64,000 nt of DNA from Vicinamibacterales bacterium (GTDB lineage: Bacteria > Acidobacteriota > Vicinamibacteria > Vicinamibacterales > UBA2999): positions 62,001 through 126,000 of the forward strand of contig JAUXWO010000036.1 in the NCBI GenBank assembly GCA_030680175.1, in the 5' to 3' direction. A program made the translations under genes and the position numbers. The number at the start of each line of letters is the position of its first letter. Position 1 is the stretch's first letter. The notes beneath the pieces are model-generated. The model had not been told where the DNA came from. It did no database searches and saw only the letters and a program-made list of their open reading frames with translations. Shown one piece after another: positions 15,504 through 25,123 of the stretch.

Positions 15504-16781
15504 ATGGGCCTCTACCGCCCGGAGTTCGAGACGCAGTCCGCCGAACGCCTGGCCACTCACCAGCTGGCCCGGCTCAACCAACTGCTCACGCGCCTGCTGC
15601 CGGGCAACCGCTTCTATGCCGGCCTGCTGGGGGCGCAAGCGCCCGTGCGCGACTGGAGCGACTACCGGCGCCTCCCGCTCACCACCAAGGCCATGCTGGT
15701 CAGGGATCAGGCCACCCTGCCGCCCTTCGGCACCATCGCCACCTATGCGCCGGAGGCGTACACGGCCTATCACCAGACGTCGGGCACCACCGGCGCTCCG
15801 CTGGCCGTCATCGATACGCCCGAGAGCTGGGCGTGGTGGGCCGAATGCTGGCGCTATGTCTACGCCGCGGCCGGGGTGGGCCCGGCCGACCGCATCTTCC
15901 TGGCGTTCTCGTTCGGGCCGTTCATCGGCTTCTGGGCCGCCTACGCGGGTGCGCAGGCGCTCGGCGCGGCGGTCATCCCCGGCGGAGGGCTTGATTCCGC
16001 GTCGCGTCTGGCCTTGATGGCGCGCGCGCAGGCCACGGTGCTGGTCAGTACGCCGACCTACGCGCTTCGGCTCGCCGAAGTCGCGCAGGACACCGGCCGG
16101 GCGCTGGGGGATCTCGGTGTCCGGGCGACCGTCCACGCCGGCGAACCCGGCGCCTCGATCCCCGCCGTCCGCGATCGCATCGAGGCGGCGTGGCGAGCCG
16201 CCTGCTACGACCATGCCGGCGGAACGGAAGTGGGCGCCTACGCGATGCCCTGTCCGCAGCGGGATGGACTCCACCTGAACGAAGTCGAGTTCATCGGTGA
16301 AGTGCTCGATCCGGACACCCTCGCGCCGGTCGAGGACGGGGCCGTCGGTGAGCTCGTGCTGACGAACCTCGGCCGGCCGGGGTGGCCGGTCATTCGGTAT
16401 CGCACCGGGGATCTCGTCCGAAGCGGCGGGCGCGCCTGCCCCTGCGGCCGCACCCTGCTGAAGCTGCCCGGCGGCCTGCTGGGCCGCGCCGACGACCTGC
16501 TCGTGGTCCGCGGCATCAATATCTACCCCTCGGCGATCGAGGCCATCGTCCGCGAGTTCGACGTCCAGGAATTCCGAATCGTCCGCCGGCGACGGCACGC
16601 GATGGACGACCTGTTGATCGAAGTCGAGAGCGCCGCCGATGTCCCGGCGCGCCTGGCCGGCGCGTTCCGCCAGCGCCTCGGCCTGCGCCTCGACACGGCC
16701 GCCGTTCCCGCCGGCAGCCTGCCCCGCTTTGAAATGAAGGCCCGACGGGTGGTCGACGAGCGTTCCTCCGGGGACGCCTGA
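15504..16781 (+). CDS. Phenylacetate-CoA-ligase-like adenylate-forming enzyme
   Basis: 425 residues, the size of PaaK. ATP-binding motif AYHQTSGTTGAPLAVIDTP, then AFSFGPFIGFWAAYAG, the second nucleotide segment CYDHAGGTEVGAYAMPC, VIRYRTGDLVRSGG with the ribose-binding Asp, and GRADDLLVVRGINIYPSAIE, the hinge leading to the mobile C-terminal domain. Cysteines in GGRACPCGRTL match the zinc-binding knuckle seen in PaaK-like enzymes. Likely makes an acyl-CoA from an aryl or small organic acid. It starts two bases after the OsmC-like gene and ends the SLC13-OsmC-PaaK operon. Confidence 0.85.
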   Translation: MGLYRPEFETQSAERLATHQLARLNQLLTRLLPGNRFYAGLLGAQAPVRDWSDYRRLPLTTKAMLVRDQATLPPFGTIATYAPEAYTAYHQTSGTTGAPLAVIDTPESWAWWAECWRYVYAAAGVGPADRIFLAFSFGPFIGFWAAYAGAQALGAAVIPGGGLDSASRLALMARAQATVLVSTPTYALRLAEVAQDTGRALGDLGVRATVHAGEPGASIPAVRDRIEAAWRAACYDHAGGTEVGAYAMPCPQRDGLHLNEVEFIGEVLDPDTLAPVEDGAVGELVLTNLGRPGWPVIRYRTGDLVRSGGRACPCGRTLLKLPGGLLGRADDLLVVRGINIYPSAIEAIVREFDVQEFRIVRRRRHAMDDLLIEVESAADVPARLAGAFRQRLGLRLDTAAVPAGSLPRFEMKARRVVDERSSGDA

Positions 16782-16823
16782 AGCCGCCGCCTCACACCCG
16801 GGCTCCGCCTCCGACTCGGCAGC

Positions 16824-16848
16824 GTAACGCCCACGCCTCCGTTCAGAC
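16824..16848 (+). promoter_or_regulatory. GTAAC-N17-GAC promoter-like element (site G)
   Basis: GCGTAACGC followed at standard spacing by CAGACTG. It would start a leader of about 100 bases ahead of the small winged-helix gene and the VWA gene. Confidence 0.6.
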
Positions 16849-16953
16849 TGAGCAGATAGGAAGCGCCCCCGGGTCGGGCCGGCCGAGACGCGCGCGGCCC
16901 GCCGGGTCGTGGGCGCGCGCGCTGGCCGAAGTGCCGCGCAAAGGACGTGCCCC

Positions 16954-17214
16954 ATGGTTCGCCAGCTCCGATCCGACGCCACCGTGTCCCATGCCATCTT
17001 CCGCCTGCTGACGGAATTCGAGGAAACGCCCGGCCTCCGCCTCACGACGTGGCAGGCCTCACGCCTGTTCCGGCTCGATCCGGCGGTGTGCCGGAGCCTG
17101 CTCGACGCGCTCGTGGAGATGAAGGTTCTGCGCATCGAACCTGGGGGCCACTACACCGGCGTGAAGCGCGCGGCCACTCCACAGCGCCGCTCCGGCCAGC
17201 GTTCGTGTGCATGA
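16954..17214 (+). CDS. Small winged-helix-like protein
   Basis: 86 residues from ATG 16954, preceded by AAAGGACG. The sequence (SHAIFRLLTEFEETPGL, LTTWQASRLFRLDPAVCRSL, LLDALVEMKVLRIEPGGHY) has the length and spacing of a single winged-helix domain: a helix, a turn at WQASRLFRLD and a beta hairpin after EMKVLRIE. It could bind DNA, or be an interaction domain. The stop overlaps the start of the VWA gene (ATGA), so both proteins are made together. No named family recognised. Confidence 0.6.
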   Translation: MVRQLRSDATVSHAIFRLLTEFEETPGLRLTTWQASRLFRLDPAVCRSLLDALVEMKVLRIEPGGHYTGVKRAATPQRRSGQRSCA

Positions 17215-18218
17215 GCCGGCCGTCGTGGATGGCCGCGGCCGCGGCCCTGCTGGCGTGTGTCAGCGTGGGCACGGCGCAGCCGCAGTTCAGGAGCGAGGTG
17301 GATCTCGTGCTGCTCACTGTCACCGTCACCGATCGCGAGGGCCGGCCGGTCGTGGGGCTGGGCCCCGGCGACTTCGACGTCTTCGAGGATGCACAGCGAC
17401 AATCCGTGGCCCTCGTGGCCGTCGACACCGTGCCGCTCGATGTCATGCTCCTCATCGACGCCAGCGGCAGCATGAAGGACCGGCTGCCGGTGGTCCGTCA
17501 GGCCACGCAGCGGGTCGTCAGCATGCTGCGTCCCGGCGACCGGGCGTCGGTCGCCGGCTTCACGCACATCGTTCGCGTGCTCACCGAGTTCACCGACGAT
17601 CGGCGCGCCCTCGGCGCCGCGCTCGAAGCGTTGGCGCCCCACGGCCGCACGGCGCTGTACGACGCGCTGTACGTCGTGCTGAAGGGGTGGCGCCTGCCCG
17701 CGCCACGCGCGCAGGTCCGCCGCCGCGCACTGGTGGTGCTCACGGATGGGGATGACACGACCAGCCTGAACACCCACGACGAGATCATGGACCTCGCGCG
17801 CGGCATCGATGTGGCCGTCTACGCCGTGTCCCTGCCGCCGCACGAGCCGCCGCTCGATGGCCGGCCCGGCGCCAGGCCGGTCCTTCCCCCAACGCTCCGC
17901 CAGGCCGACTTCGAACTGAATGCGCTGACCAGGGAAACCGGGGGGCGCGCGTATCGCGCCGTGAGCTCGCGAGAGCTGACGGACCTCTACGATCACATCG
18001 TGCGGGATCTCTCCCACCAGTACACCCTCGGGTACGTCTCGACCGACACGCGCCGGGATGGCCGCTTCCGGGGTCTCACGGTGCGCATCCCGTCCAATCC
18101 GGGGGCCGTCATCCGCACTCGCGCCGGTTACTACGCTCCCGGGGGCCGTCCTGCCGGCGTCAGCACGCCGGCGCACAGGCCGGCGGCAGTAACGGCCGCC
18201 GGCGCGCGGGCGCGGTAG
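17211..18218 (+). CDS. VWFA-type exported protein (Acidobacteria-type)
   Basis: 335 residues. Signal peptide MAAAAALLACVSVGTAQPQ. Then a short Ig-like lead-in (VLLTVTVTDREGRPVVGL, GDFDVFEDAQRQSVA) and a VWA domain with an intact MIDAS: DVMLLIDASGSMKDRL, then a conserved Thr in HGRTALYDALY and VVLTDGDDTTS. The end GYVSTDTRRDGRFRGLTVRI plus TRAGYY is the hallmark of the VWFA-related domain very abundant in Acidobacteriota (TIGR03436 type). It probably mediates protein interactions in the periplasm. Coupled by ATGA to the small winged-helix gene. Confidence 0.85.
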   Translation: MSRPSWMAAAAALLACVSVGTAQPQFRSEVDLVLLTVTVTDREGRPVVGLGPGDFDVFEDAQRQSVALVAVDTVPLDVMLLIDASGSMKDRLPVVRQATQRVVSMLRPGDRASVAGFTHIVRVLTEFTDDRRALGAALEALAPHGRTALYDALYVVLKGWRLPAPRAQVRRRALVVLTDGDDTTSLNTHDEIMDLARGIDVAVYAVSLPPHEPPLDGRPGARPVLPPTLRQADFELNALTRETGGRAYRAVSSRELTDLYDHIVRDLSHQYTLGYVSTDTRRDGRFRGLTVRIPSNPGAVIRTRAGYYAPGGRPAGVSTPAHRPAAVTAAGARAR

Positions 18219-18233
18219 CCGACCGGCGCCAGC

Positions 18234-18436
18234 TCACTGTGCCTCGGAAGCGTATCGCCTCACGGTCGCCGGTGACGAGCAGTCCGTACGGGACGAGGGC
18301 AACCGCGTTGACGCCTCTCGATCGCAGCGTGTCGAGCTGGCAAACGCCACGGCCGATCCGTATCCGCCGCCCGGCCGCCAGCCTTCCTGGACCAGCGTCA
18401 TCCCGCGATAGAAACCGCGGGCGCCCGCCACGCTCG
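18234..18436 (-). pseudogene. Glycoside-hydrolase-like gene fragment
   Basis: Read on the minus strand, 18436-18350 encodes ARGFYRGMTLVQEGW followed by GGGYGSAVA, and 18345-18240, in a different frame, encodes CQLDTLRSRGVNAVALVPYG. Together they look like the start of a TIM-barrel glycoside hydrolase (a GYGS...L..L..GVNAV..PYG pattern) broken by a one-base frameshift near 18340 and truncated at both ends. It sits directly after the stop of the redoxin gene. The reading is by eye on a short stretch, so both family and event are uncertain. Confidence 0.35.
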
Positions 18437-19546
18437 TCAGTGCGCCACGAGCGCCAGGGTCCAGGACAGGGGCATCGAGACCGGGTTGAAGCAGATCTTG
18501 TCGTCGCACGCCTGGTACTCGAGCGTGCCCGTCAACGTCAGCGTCTTTGACGTACGCAGCGCCCGCTCCGCCTCGCCGGTCACCTCGAGGACGACTTCCT
18601 GCAGCAACGTGAACGGCGTCTGGTACACCGGCACGTGCTCGTCGAGCGGCTCAAAATGATAGATCTCCGACGGGGGGAACTGCATGGGCAGCAGCCGCAC
18701 GAACGGCTGCGGGTCGATCCGCAGCGAGACGATGCGGTACCCCTCGGCACCTGGCGCGTAGATGTGAATGCCCTTTCGCGGGACGATCCGCGCCGCGACG
18801 GCGAACCGCGTCCCCGGCGACACCGTCGCATCGCTCGGATACGCCGTGACTTCGAGATGATCGCCGGAGACGCGGGTGGCCGCGACCGGCGGGGTGCCGC
18901 CCCCGAGCTCCAGCAGAATACTGGAGGCCGTCCGTCGCTCGCGGTAGTACTCCTCGAAGAAGCGAGCCGTGACGCGTCCTCCGCGGTCGACCACGAACGT
19001 GCCCGGATACGGCGTCCCCCGGGTCTGCTCGGCGACGCGTCGCGATCCGTTGCTCGCCACATACTTCTGCACGTCCGCCTGCAGCGCGGCGCCCTGGCTG
19101 TCGGACGCGAGCAGCTCATCGGCCACGGTGTTGAGGATGCCGTACGCGGTGATCGTCGCCGACCCGGCATCAGACAGCAGGGGAAACGTGAGGCCGTGAC
19201 GCTGGCTGAACGCCGCGAGCAGATCCGTCGCGTCGTAACTGATGGCGGCCAAGCCCAGTCCCTGCGCCTCGAGCTGATCCTTCTGATCTTGCAGCTGCAC
19301 GAGCTGCGTTCGGCAGTACGGTCACCAGTCGACCGACCGGTAGAACACGATCATGGCGCCCTTCGGCCCCATGATCGACTGCAGCGTCCGCAGCCGGCCC
19401 GACTGGTCCCGCAGCGTGAAGTCCGGTACGCGCTCGCCGACCTGCGGGCCAAGCCGATCCACGTCGACCGGCACCCGCGGGGACTGCCCCGACAGCGGCA
19501 CGACCAGCAGCGCCAGCATCGACCATAGGCTCGCCATTGCTCTCAT
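18437..19546 (-). CDS. Redoxin (AhpC/TSA) selenoprotein with DsbD-alpha-like C-terminal domain
   Basis: 369 codons from ATG 19546 (AGGAG seven bases upstream) to 18437, with one in-frame TGA at 19324-19322 (residue 75). The reading is FYRSVDW-U-PYCRTQLVQLQ, where thioredoxin-fold peroxiredoxins have DWCPYC; Sec replaces the first Cys. Domains: signal peptide (SLWSMLALLVVPLSG), redoxin domain (GERVPDFTLRDQSGRL, HGLTFPLLSD, RGTPYPGTFVVDRGGRV) and a C-terminal beta-sandwich like the DsbD alpha domain, keeping two Cys in YQACDDKICFNP. That pairing suggests an exported selenol/thiol reductase or peroxidase able to pass electrons internally. A SECIS-like hairpin follows the TGA at the same distance as in the DUF3179 gene. 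Confidence 0.88.
19291..19324 (-). promoter_or_regulatory. Putative bacterial SECIS element of the redoxin gene
   Basis: After the TGA come 14 bases, then GCAGCT (19307-19302), loop CGTGC (19301-19297) and AGCTGC (19296-19291): a perfect 6-bp stem with a 5-base loop. Distance and loop (CGTGY) equal those of the DUF3179 gene, although the stem bases differ, which is what selection on structure would give. Confidence 0.8.
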
Positions 19547-19617
19547 CGCGTCTCTCCTGACACGGCCGGGTTTCGCCTTGGCGCGATAGTGTACCATCGC
19601 CCGGCCCACGGCTGGTC

Positions 19618-20220
19618 TCATCGCCCACGCACCTGCACGCGGTTGACGACGCCCAGCACGCCCGACAGGTTCCGCACCTGGACTTCGGCAATCTGGCGGT
19701 CCTGCGCGGCGTTGACGGTGCCAAGCATCTGGATGCGCCCGCCCGACACCACGAGGTGCAGGGCATGCGGTCCCTGGAACTGCGTCGACGAATCGACCCC
19801 GAAGGTCCTCGCGGTCTGCAGTTCCCGAAGGCTCATGGAACTGCTGAGGCCGCCGCCGGGGGCGTACATCGCCAGCGCCGAGTGTCCGTAAACGGCGATG
19901 TAGGCGCGAATGCGCAGGTCGTCGTCGCTGCGATGCGTGGGAAGGGCCACGATGTTGTTCGTGACCTCGTCGACCCCGGCCGTCTTTCGAGCCAGCGCCT
20001 CGGCCCGCTCCCGGAGGCCTAGCCTGACCGCGTACCCTTCCAGTGTGACCGTCCCGCGGTCGTAGGTGCCGTCGATCCAGTCGAAGGCCGTGAACTGGTC
20101 GAGCCGGTAGAGGCCGCCGAGCACCTCGGCCAGGACGTCGCGGGTGTGCTGCGCCTGGACAGGGAGCAGGCCAAGCGTCAGAGCAACAATGATGGTGGCC
20201 GCCGCGACTCGTGGGCTCAT
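19618..20220 (-). CDS. Exported double-BON-domain protein
   Basis: 200 residues with a signal peptide (ATIIVALTLGLLPVQAQ). Two BON domains follow: the first around GTVTLEGYAVRLGLRERAE and GVDEVTNNIVALP, the second ending GGRIQMLGTVNAAQDRQIAE and LSGVLGVVNRVQV. BON domains bind phospholipid and are common in periplasmic stress proteins of the OsmY type. Ribosome binding site GGAGAG just upstream of the ATG. Encoded 71 bases upstream of the redoxin selenoprotein, so both may belong to one envelope-stress transcript. Confidence 0.8.
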   Translation of the reverse strand: MSPRVAAATIIVALTLGLLPVQAQHTRDVLAEVLGGLYRLDQFTAFDWIDGTYDRGTVTLEGYAVRLGLRERAEALARKTAGVDEVTNNIVALPTHRSDDDLRIRAYIAVYGHSALAMYAPGGGLSSSMSLRELQTARTFGVDSSTQFQGPHALHLVVSGGRIQMLGTVNAAQDRQIAEVQVRNLSGVLGVVNRVQVRGR

Positions 20221-20353
20221 GGTGGACTCTCCGCCCGTACGGTCTCCGCAGCGACCGATTCATTGCGCCCCAATTGCGCGCCAGTCCAACGGTCGGCCGG
20301 GCGGCCACGAGCCGCACGCACGGGGCGCGTGGCGGCGTTCGCCGCGATGCCCG

Positions 20354-20764
20354 TCAGTGCGCGTGCAGCGCCGCGATCAGCGGGCACGTCACCGTGCCCC
20401 GGCTTGCGTCACAGCGCTCGACCAGTTCCGCCAGCACCGACTCCATCCGCCGCAGGTCATCGAGCTTCGCGCGCACATCGTCCAGCTTCTGCTCGGCGAG
20501 CGTCCGCGCCTCGGCGCAGTGCCGGCCGTCCTCCAAGGTCAACAGGCCGCCGATCTCCTCGAGGCTGAACCCGAGGCGCTGGGCGGACTTGATGAACCTG
20601 ACCCGAGCGACGTCCGCCTCGCCGTACCGGCGGATGGTGCCGTACGCCCGCCCCGGTTCGGGCAGCAGCCCCTTGCGCTGGTAGAAGCGAATCGTTTCGA
20701 CGTTGACGCCGGCCGCGGCGCCAAACGCACCAATCGACAGGCCGCGAGCAGTTGCCAGCATCAC
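20354..20764 (-). CDS. merR: Mercury-responsive regulator MerR
   Basis: 136 residues. HTH region [20 protein letters not shown] followed by YQRKGLLP, then a long dimerisation helix. The three mercury-binding Cys of MerR are present at 83 (GRHCAEA), 118 (VERCDAS) and 127 (TVTCPLI), matching 82, 117 and 126 of the transposon proteins. It should repress and, with Hg(II), activate the divergent merTPFA genes by twisting the long-spacer promoter between them. It is divergent from merT with 43 bases between, and shares that operator. Confidence 0.92.
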   Translation of the reverse strand: MMLATARGLSIGAFGAAAGVNVETIRFYQRKGLLPEPGRAYGTIRRYGEADVARVRFIKSAQRLGFSLEEIGGLLTLEDGRHCAEARTLAEQKLDDVRAKLDDLRRMESVLAELVERCDASRGTVTCPLIAALHAH

Positions 20765-20767
20765 CCC

Positions 20768-20798
20768 TTGACTCCGTACTTCAGTACGGACTGAAGCT
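20768..20798 (+). promoter_or_regulatory. mer operator/promoter
   Basis: TTGACT (20768-20773), then CCGTACTTCAGTACGG (20774-20789) with a 6-bp dyad around TTCA, then GAAGCT at a 19-base spacing. This reproduces the transposon merT promoter, in which MerR binds the dyad inside an over-long 19-base spacer. It also controls merR on the other strand. Confidence 0.9.
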
Positions 20799-20807
20799 TA
20801 GATCATC

Positions 20808-21203
20808 ATGCAGACCCGCACAACCCCGATGCGCCTGCCGGAACAGGCGCCCGCGGTCCCCCCCGTCGCCGGACGAGGCGCGTTGTACGCCGGCGGTCTC
20901 GCGGCCATCCTGGCGTCGGCGTGCTGCCTCGGTCCCCTGGTACTCCTGATGCTGGGCGTCAGCGGGGCCTGGATCGGCAACCTCACCGCGCTCGAGCCGT
21001 ATCGCCCGTTCTTCATCGGCGTCGCCGTGATCGCCCTCGCATTCGCCTACCGGCAGGTGTTTCGCCCCGCCGCCGCGTGCGCGCCCGGCGACGTGTGCGC
21101 CGTGCCGCAGGTGCGCACCACCTACAAGGCGCTCTTCGGCCTGGTCGCGGGGCTCATTCTCATCGCCATCAGCTACCCGTACATTGCCCCGCTGTTCTAT
21201 TGA
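20808..21203 (+). CDS. merT: Mercuric transport protein MerT
   Basis: 131 residues, three helices. The first holds the cysteine pair that accepts Hg(II) from MerP (AAILASACCLGPLVLLML); the loop after helix two has the second pair (RPAAACAPGDVCAVPQ). An end of YPYIAPLFY is typical. N-terminus slightly longer than the transposon version. First gene of the mer transcript; spacing to merP is 45 bases. Imports Hg(II) to the cytoplasm for reduction by MerA. Confidence 0.9.
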   Translation: MQTRTTPMRLPEQAPAVPPVAGRGALYAGGLAAILASACCLGPLVLLMLGVSGAWIGNLTALEPYRPFFIGVAVIALAFAYRQVFRPAAACAPGDVCAVPQVRTTYKALFGLVAGLILIAISYPYIAPLFY

Positions 21204-21248
21204 CGCTCGAGACGTTCACCATCCCCCATTCACGGAAAGGACCGCACC

Positions 21249-21527
21249 ATGAAGATGCTGCTTGCAACGGCCGCCACCCTCCTGCTCCTGGCCAGCCCCG
21301 CCTGGGCCGGCACGAAGACCGTCACCCTTGACGTCTCCGGCATGACCTGCGCCACCTGCCCCATCGTCGTCAAGAAGGCACTCACCAGCGTCGACGGGGT
21401 CACCGAGGTGCAGGTGAGCTTCGAGGAGCGCCAGGCCACCGTGACGTTCGACGAGGCCAGGACCACAGTGGAGGCGCTGACGAAGGCGACGACGAACGCG
21501 GGCTTCCCGTCGACAGTGAAGAAGTAG
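21249..21527 (+). CDS. merP: Periplasmic mercury-binding protein MerP
   Basis: 92 residues: signal peptide (LLATAATLLLLASPAWA) plus one HMA domain with the metal motif GMTCATCPIVVKKAL. Length and the TCPIVVKKAL helix fit MerP rather than a generic copper chaperone. Start ATG has AAAGGAC upstream. Captures Hg(II) in the periplasm and passes it to MerT or MerF. Confidence 0.92.
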   Translation: MKMLLATAATLLLLASPAWAGTKTVTLDVSGMTCATCPIVVKKALTSVDGVTEVQVSFEERQATVTFDEARTTVEALTKATTNAGFPSTVKK

Positions 21528-23468
<1,941 letters not shown>

Positions 23469-23559
23469 CCGCGCGTGGCTCGATCGAGCACGTCCACTGA
23501 TCGCGGCGAGCACGGCGGCCCTGCGCCGGGTGGCGCTGGGCCGCCGGTGAGTCGCCCGT

Positions 23560-23667
23560 CTATTTACAGAGCGGACAGCAGCCCCCTCCCGTCACGGTCG
23601 CGGCGGCGGCCGTCGCGGCGGCCACCAGCGTCAGGAGCAGTGTCACGCCGAGCGCGGTTACTTTCAT
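23560..23667 (-). CDS. 35-residue exported CCxxC peptide
   Basis: Short gene: ATG 23667, stop TAG at 23560. The product has a hydrophobic signal-like stretch (VTALGVTLLLTLVAAAT) and ends in VTGGGCCPLCK, so a very small mature peptide with three cysteines. GAGGAG lies seven bases before the ATG. A promoter of the MerR-controlled type (long spacer) is found 50-80 bases upstream on the same strand, divergent from a MerR-family gene. This makes the peptide likely to be metal-induced and exported, perhaps a metal scavenger. No family recognised; it is far below usual annotation limits. Confidence 0.65.
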   Translation of the reverse strand: MKVTALGVTLLLTLVAAATAAAATVTGGGCCPLCK

Positions 23668-23715
23668 CGTTCATCTCCTCGGATCCCAATCGCGGCCCAT
23701 CCGCGACTCCGTCAA

Positions 23716-23746
23716 GCGTAGGGCTTCCAGTAGACTCGAGAGTCAA
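23716..23746 (-). promoter_or_regulatory. MerR-type promoter/operator of the CCxxC peptide
   Basis: Minus strand: TTGACT (23746-23741), a 19-base spacer starting CTCGAGTCTACTGG, then CTACGC (23721-23716). The over-long spacer with imperfect dyad is what MerR-family activators need. It lies between the peptide gene and the divergent MerR-family regulator. Confidence 0.65.
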
Positions 23747-23792
23747 GGGAAAACCGCGGAGCGTGACCCTCCAGTCGCGTTGAAGGTGTTCA

Positions 23793-24254
23793 ATGGCAAC
23801 CATGAACGGGCTCTTCATCGGCGCCGTCGCGAAGATGACGGGGGTGCCGCCACCAACAATTCGCTACTACGAGGCCATCGGCCTGCTGGCGCCGCCGCGC
23901 CGCTCCTCATCCGGATACCGGTGTTACTCGGAGGCCACGGTCGACGAGCTCCGCTTTGTCCGCAAGGCGCAGGCGTTCGGATTCTCCCTGGAGGAAATCG
24001 CGGAGGTCCTGCGGCTGTCGCGGGCCGGCCAGGCGCCATGTGCGCACGTCCTCACGCTCGCGCACCGGCATCTGGCGGCCGTCGAGGATCGGATCCGTCT
24101 GCTGCAGGCGTTTCGAGGGCGGCTGGCGGTCGCGCTGGCGAAGTGGGAGGACAGCCCCCCACCATCGGGGTCCGGATTGTGCCGGATCATCGCCGAGGCC
24201 GGCAGCGATGACGGCGTGGGCGAGCCCGAGCCCGGGTCTCAGGAGCCGGGATGA
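23793..24254 (+). CDS. MerR-family heavy-metal regulator
   Basis: 153 residues. Typical MerR N-terminus (FIGAVAKMTGVPPPTIRYYE, AIGLLAPPRRSSSGYRCYSE) and dimer helix. Cys in GQAPCAHVLTLAH sits where metal-sensing MerR proteins have the first ligand, and a second Cys lies in GSGLCRIIAEAG. Spacing differs from the mercury sensor at 20354, so another metal is likely. Divergent from the CCxxC peptide, with an operator of the right form between them. It is not near an efflux ATPase, so its target is probably just that peptide. Confidence 0.8.
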   Translation: MATMNGLFIGAVAKMTGVPPPTIRYYEAIGLLAPPRRSSSGYRCYSEATVDELRFVRKAQAFGFSLEEIAEVLRLSRAGQAPCAHVLTLAHRHLAAVEDRIRLLQAFRGRLAVALAKWEDSPPPSGSGLCRIIAEAGSDDGVGEPEPGSQEPG

Positions 24255-24376
24255 TCCGGCGGCCGCCCCCGGGAGCACCTGCGATTGGCGTGACGGCGGC
24301 TCGCTCCGTGTTTCTTGCCGACGGCCGCAGGTGCGGTGTAGGGTACTGACGCCTTTCCGCTTGACAGGAGGTTAGG

Positions 24377-25072
24377 ATGAATCGGCGGCGATTTCTGGCT
24401 GGCAGTGTCCTGCTTGGATCCTCGGTGGTGAGCGGGCTGCGGCTCGACGGCGCGCAGGCACCCGCGCGCGCGGCGGACACGCCAGCGGCCGCCCTCGCGC
24501 TGCTGCGCGAGGGGAACCAGCGCTTCGCAAAGAACGCCGGCCGGCGGCTCGACTTCGGCGCGGCCCGTGCGCAGCTGGCCGGCGGCCAGGCCCCGTTCGC
24601 GTCCATTCTCGGCTGCGCCGACTCGCGAGTCCCGCCGGAACTCGTCTTCGATCAGGGCCTCGGCGATCTCTTCGTGGTCCGCCTGGCGGGCAACCTGGCC
24701 GCCGACGACAACCACGCGGTGATGGGCAGCCTCGAGTTCGCGAGCCTCGTGCTCGGCAGCCGGCTGATCGTCGTGCTCGGCCATTCGAGCTGCGGCGCGG
24801 TGAACGCCGCGATCGGCCGCCTGGCGGGCGGCGAGGCCGCACCCGGTTCGATCGGTCCGCTCGTCACATCGATCAAGCCCGCCGTCGAGCGTGCCCAACG
24901 CGAAAGCGGCACGGGCGACCTGCTCGACCGTGCCATCCGTGTGAACGTGCGGATGGAGATGGAGCGGCTCGGGCGGCACCCTGGCCTGGCCCCGCTCATC
25001 GGTCAGGGCACCCTCGCCATCGCTGGCGGCATCTACCAGCTCGCGACGGGTGAGGTGGCCTGGCTCGACTAA
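24377..25072 (+). CDS. Exported beta-carbonic anhydrase
   Basis: 231 residues. Twin-arginine-like signal (MNRRRFLAGSVLLGSSVVSG). Beta-class zinc site: Cys and Asp in ILGCADSRVPPELVF, His and Cys in VLGHSSCGAVNAAI; GDLFVVRLAGN and the final GIYQLATGEVAWLD also fit. Interconverts CO2 and bicarbonate, here in the periplasm. Strong ribosome binding site AGGAGG. Faces the sigma-54 regulator convergently with 51 bases between. Confidence 0.9.
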   Translation: MNRRRFLAGSVLLGSSVVSGLRLDGAQAPARAADTPAAALALLREGNQRFAKNAGRRLDFGAARAQLAGGQAPFASILGCADSRVPPELVFDQGLGDLFVVRLAGNLAADDNHAVMGSLEFASLVLGSRLIVVLGHSSCGAVNAAIGRLAGGEAAPGSIGPLVTSIKPAVERAQRESGTGDLLDRAIRVNVRMEMERLGRHPGLAPLIGQGTLAIAGGIYQLATGEVAWLD

Positions 25073-25123
25073 CGCGAGCGCCGATCCGGCTGGACACCCG
25101 TCCGCGGGTCCCGGTCTGGCCGT

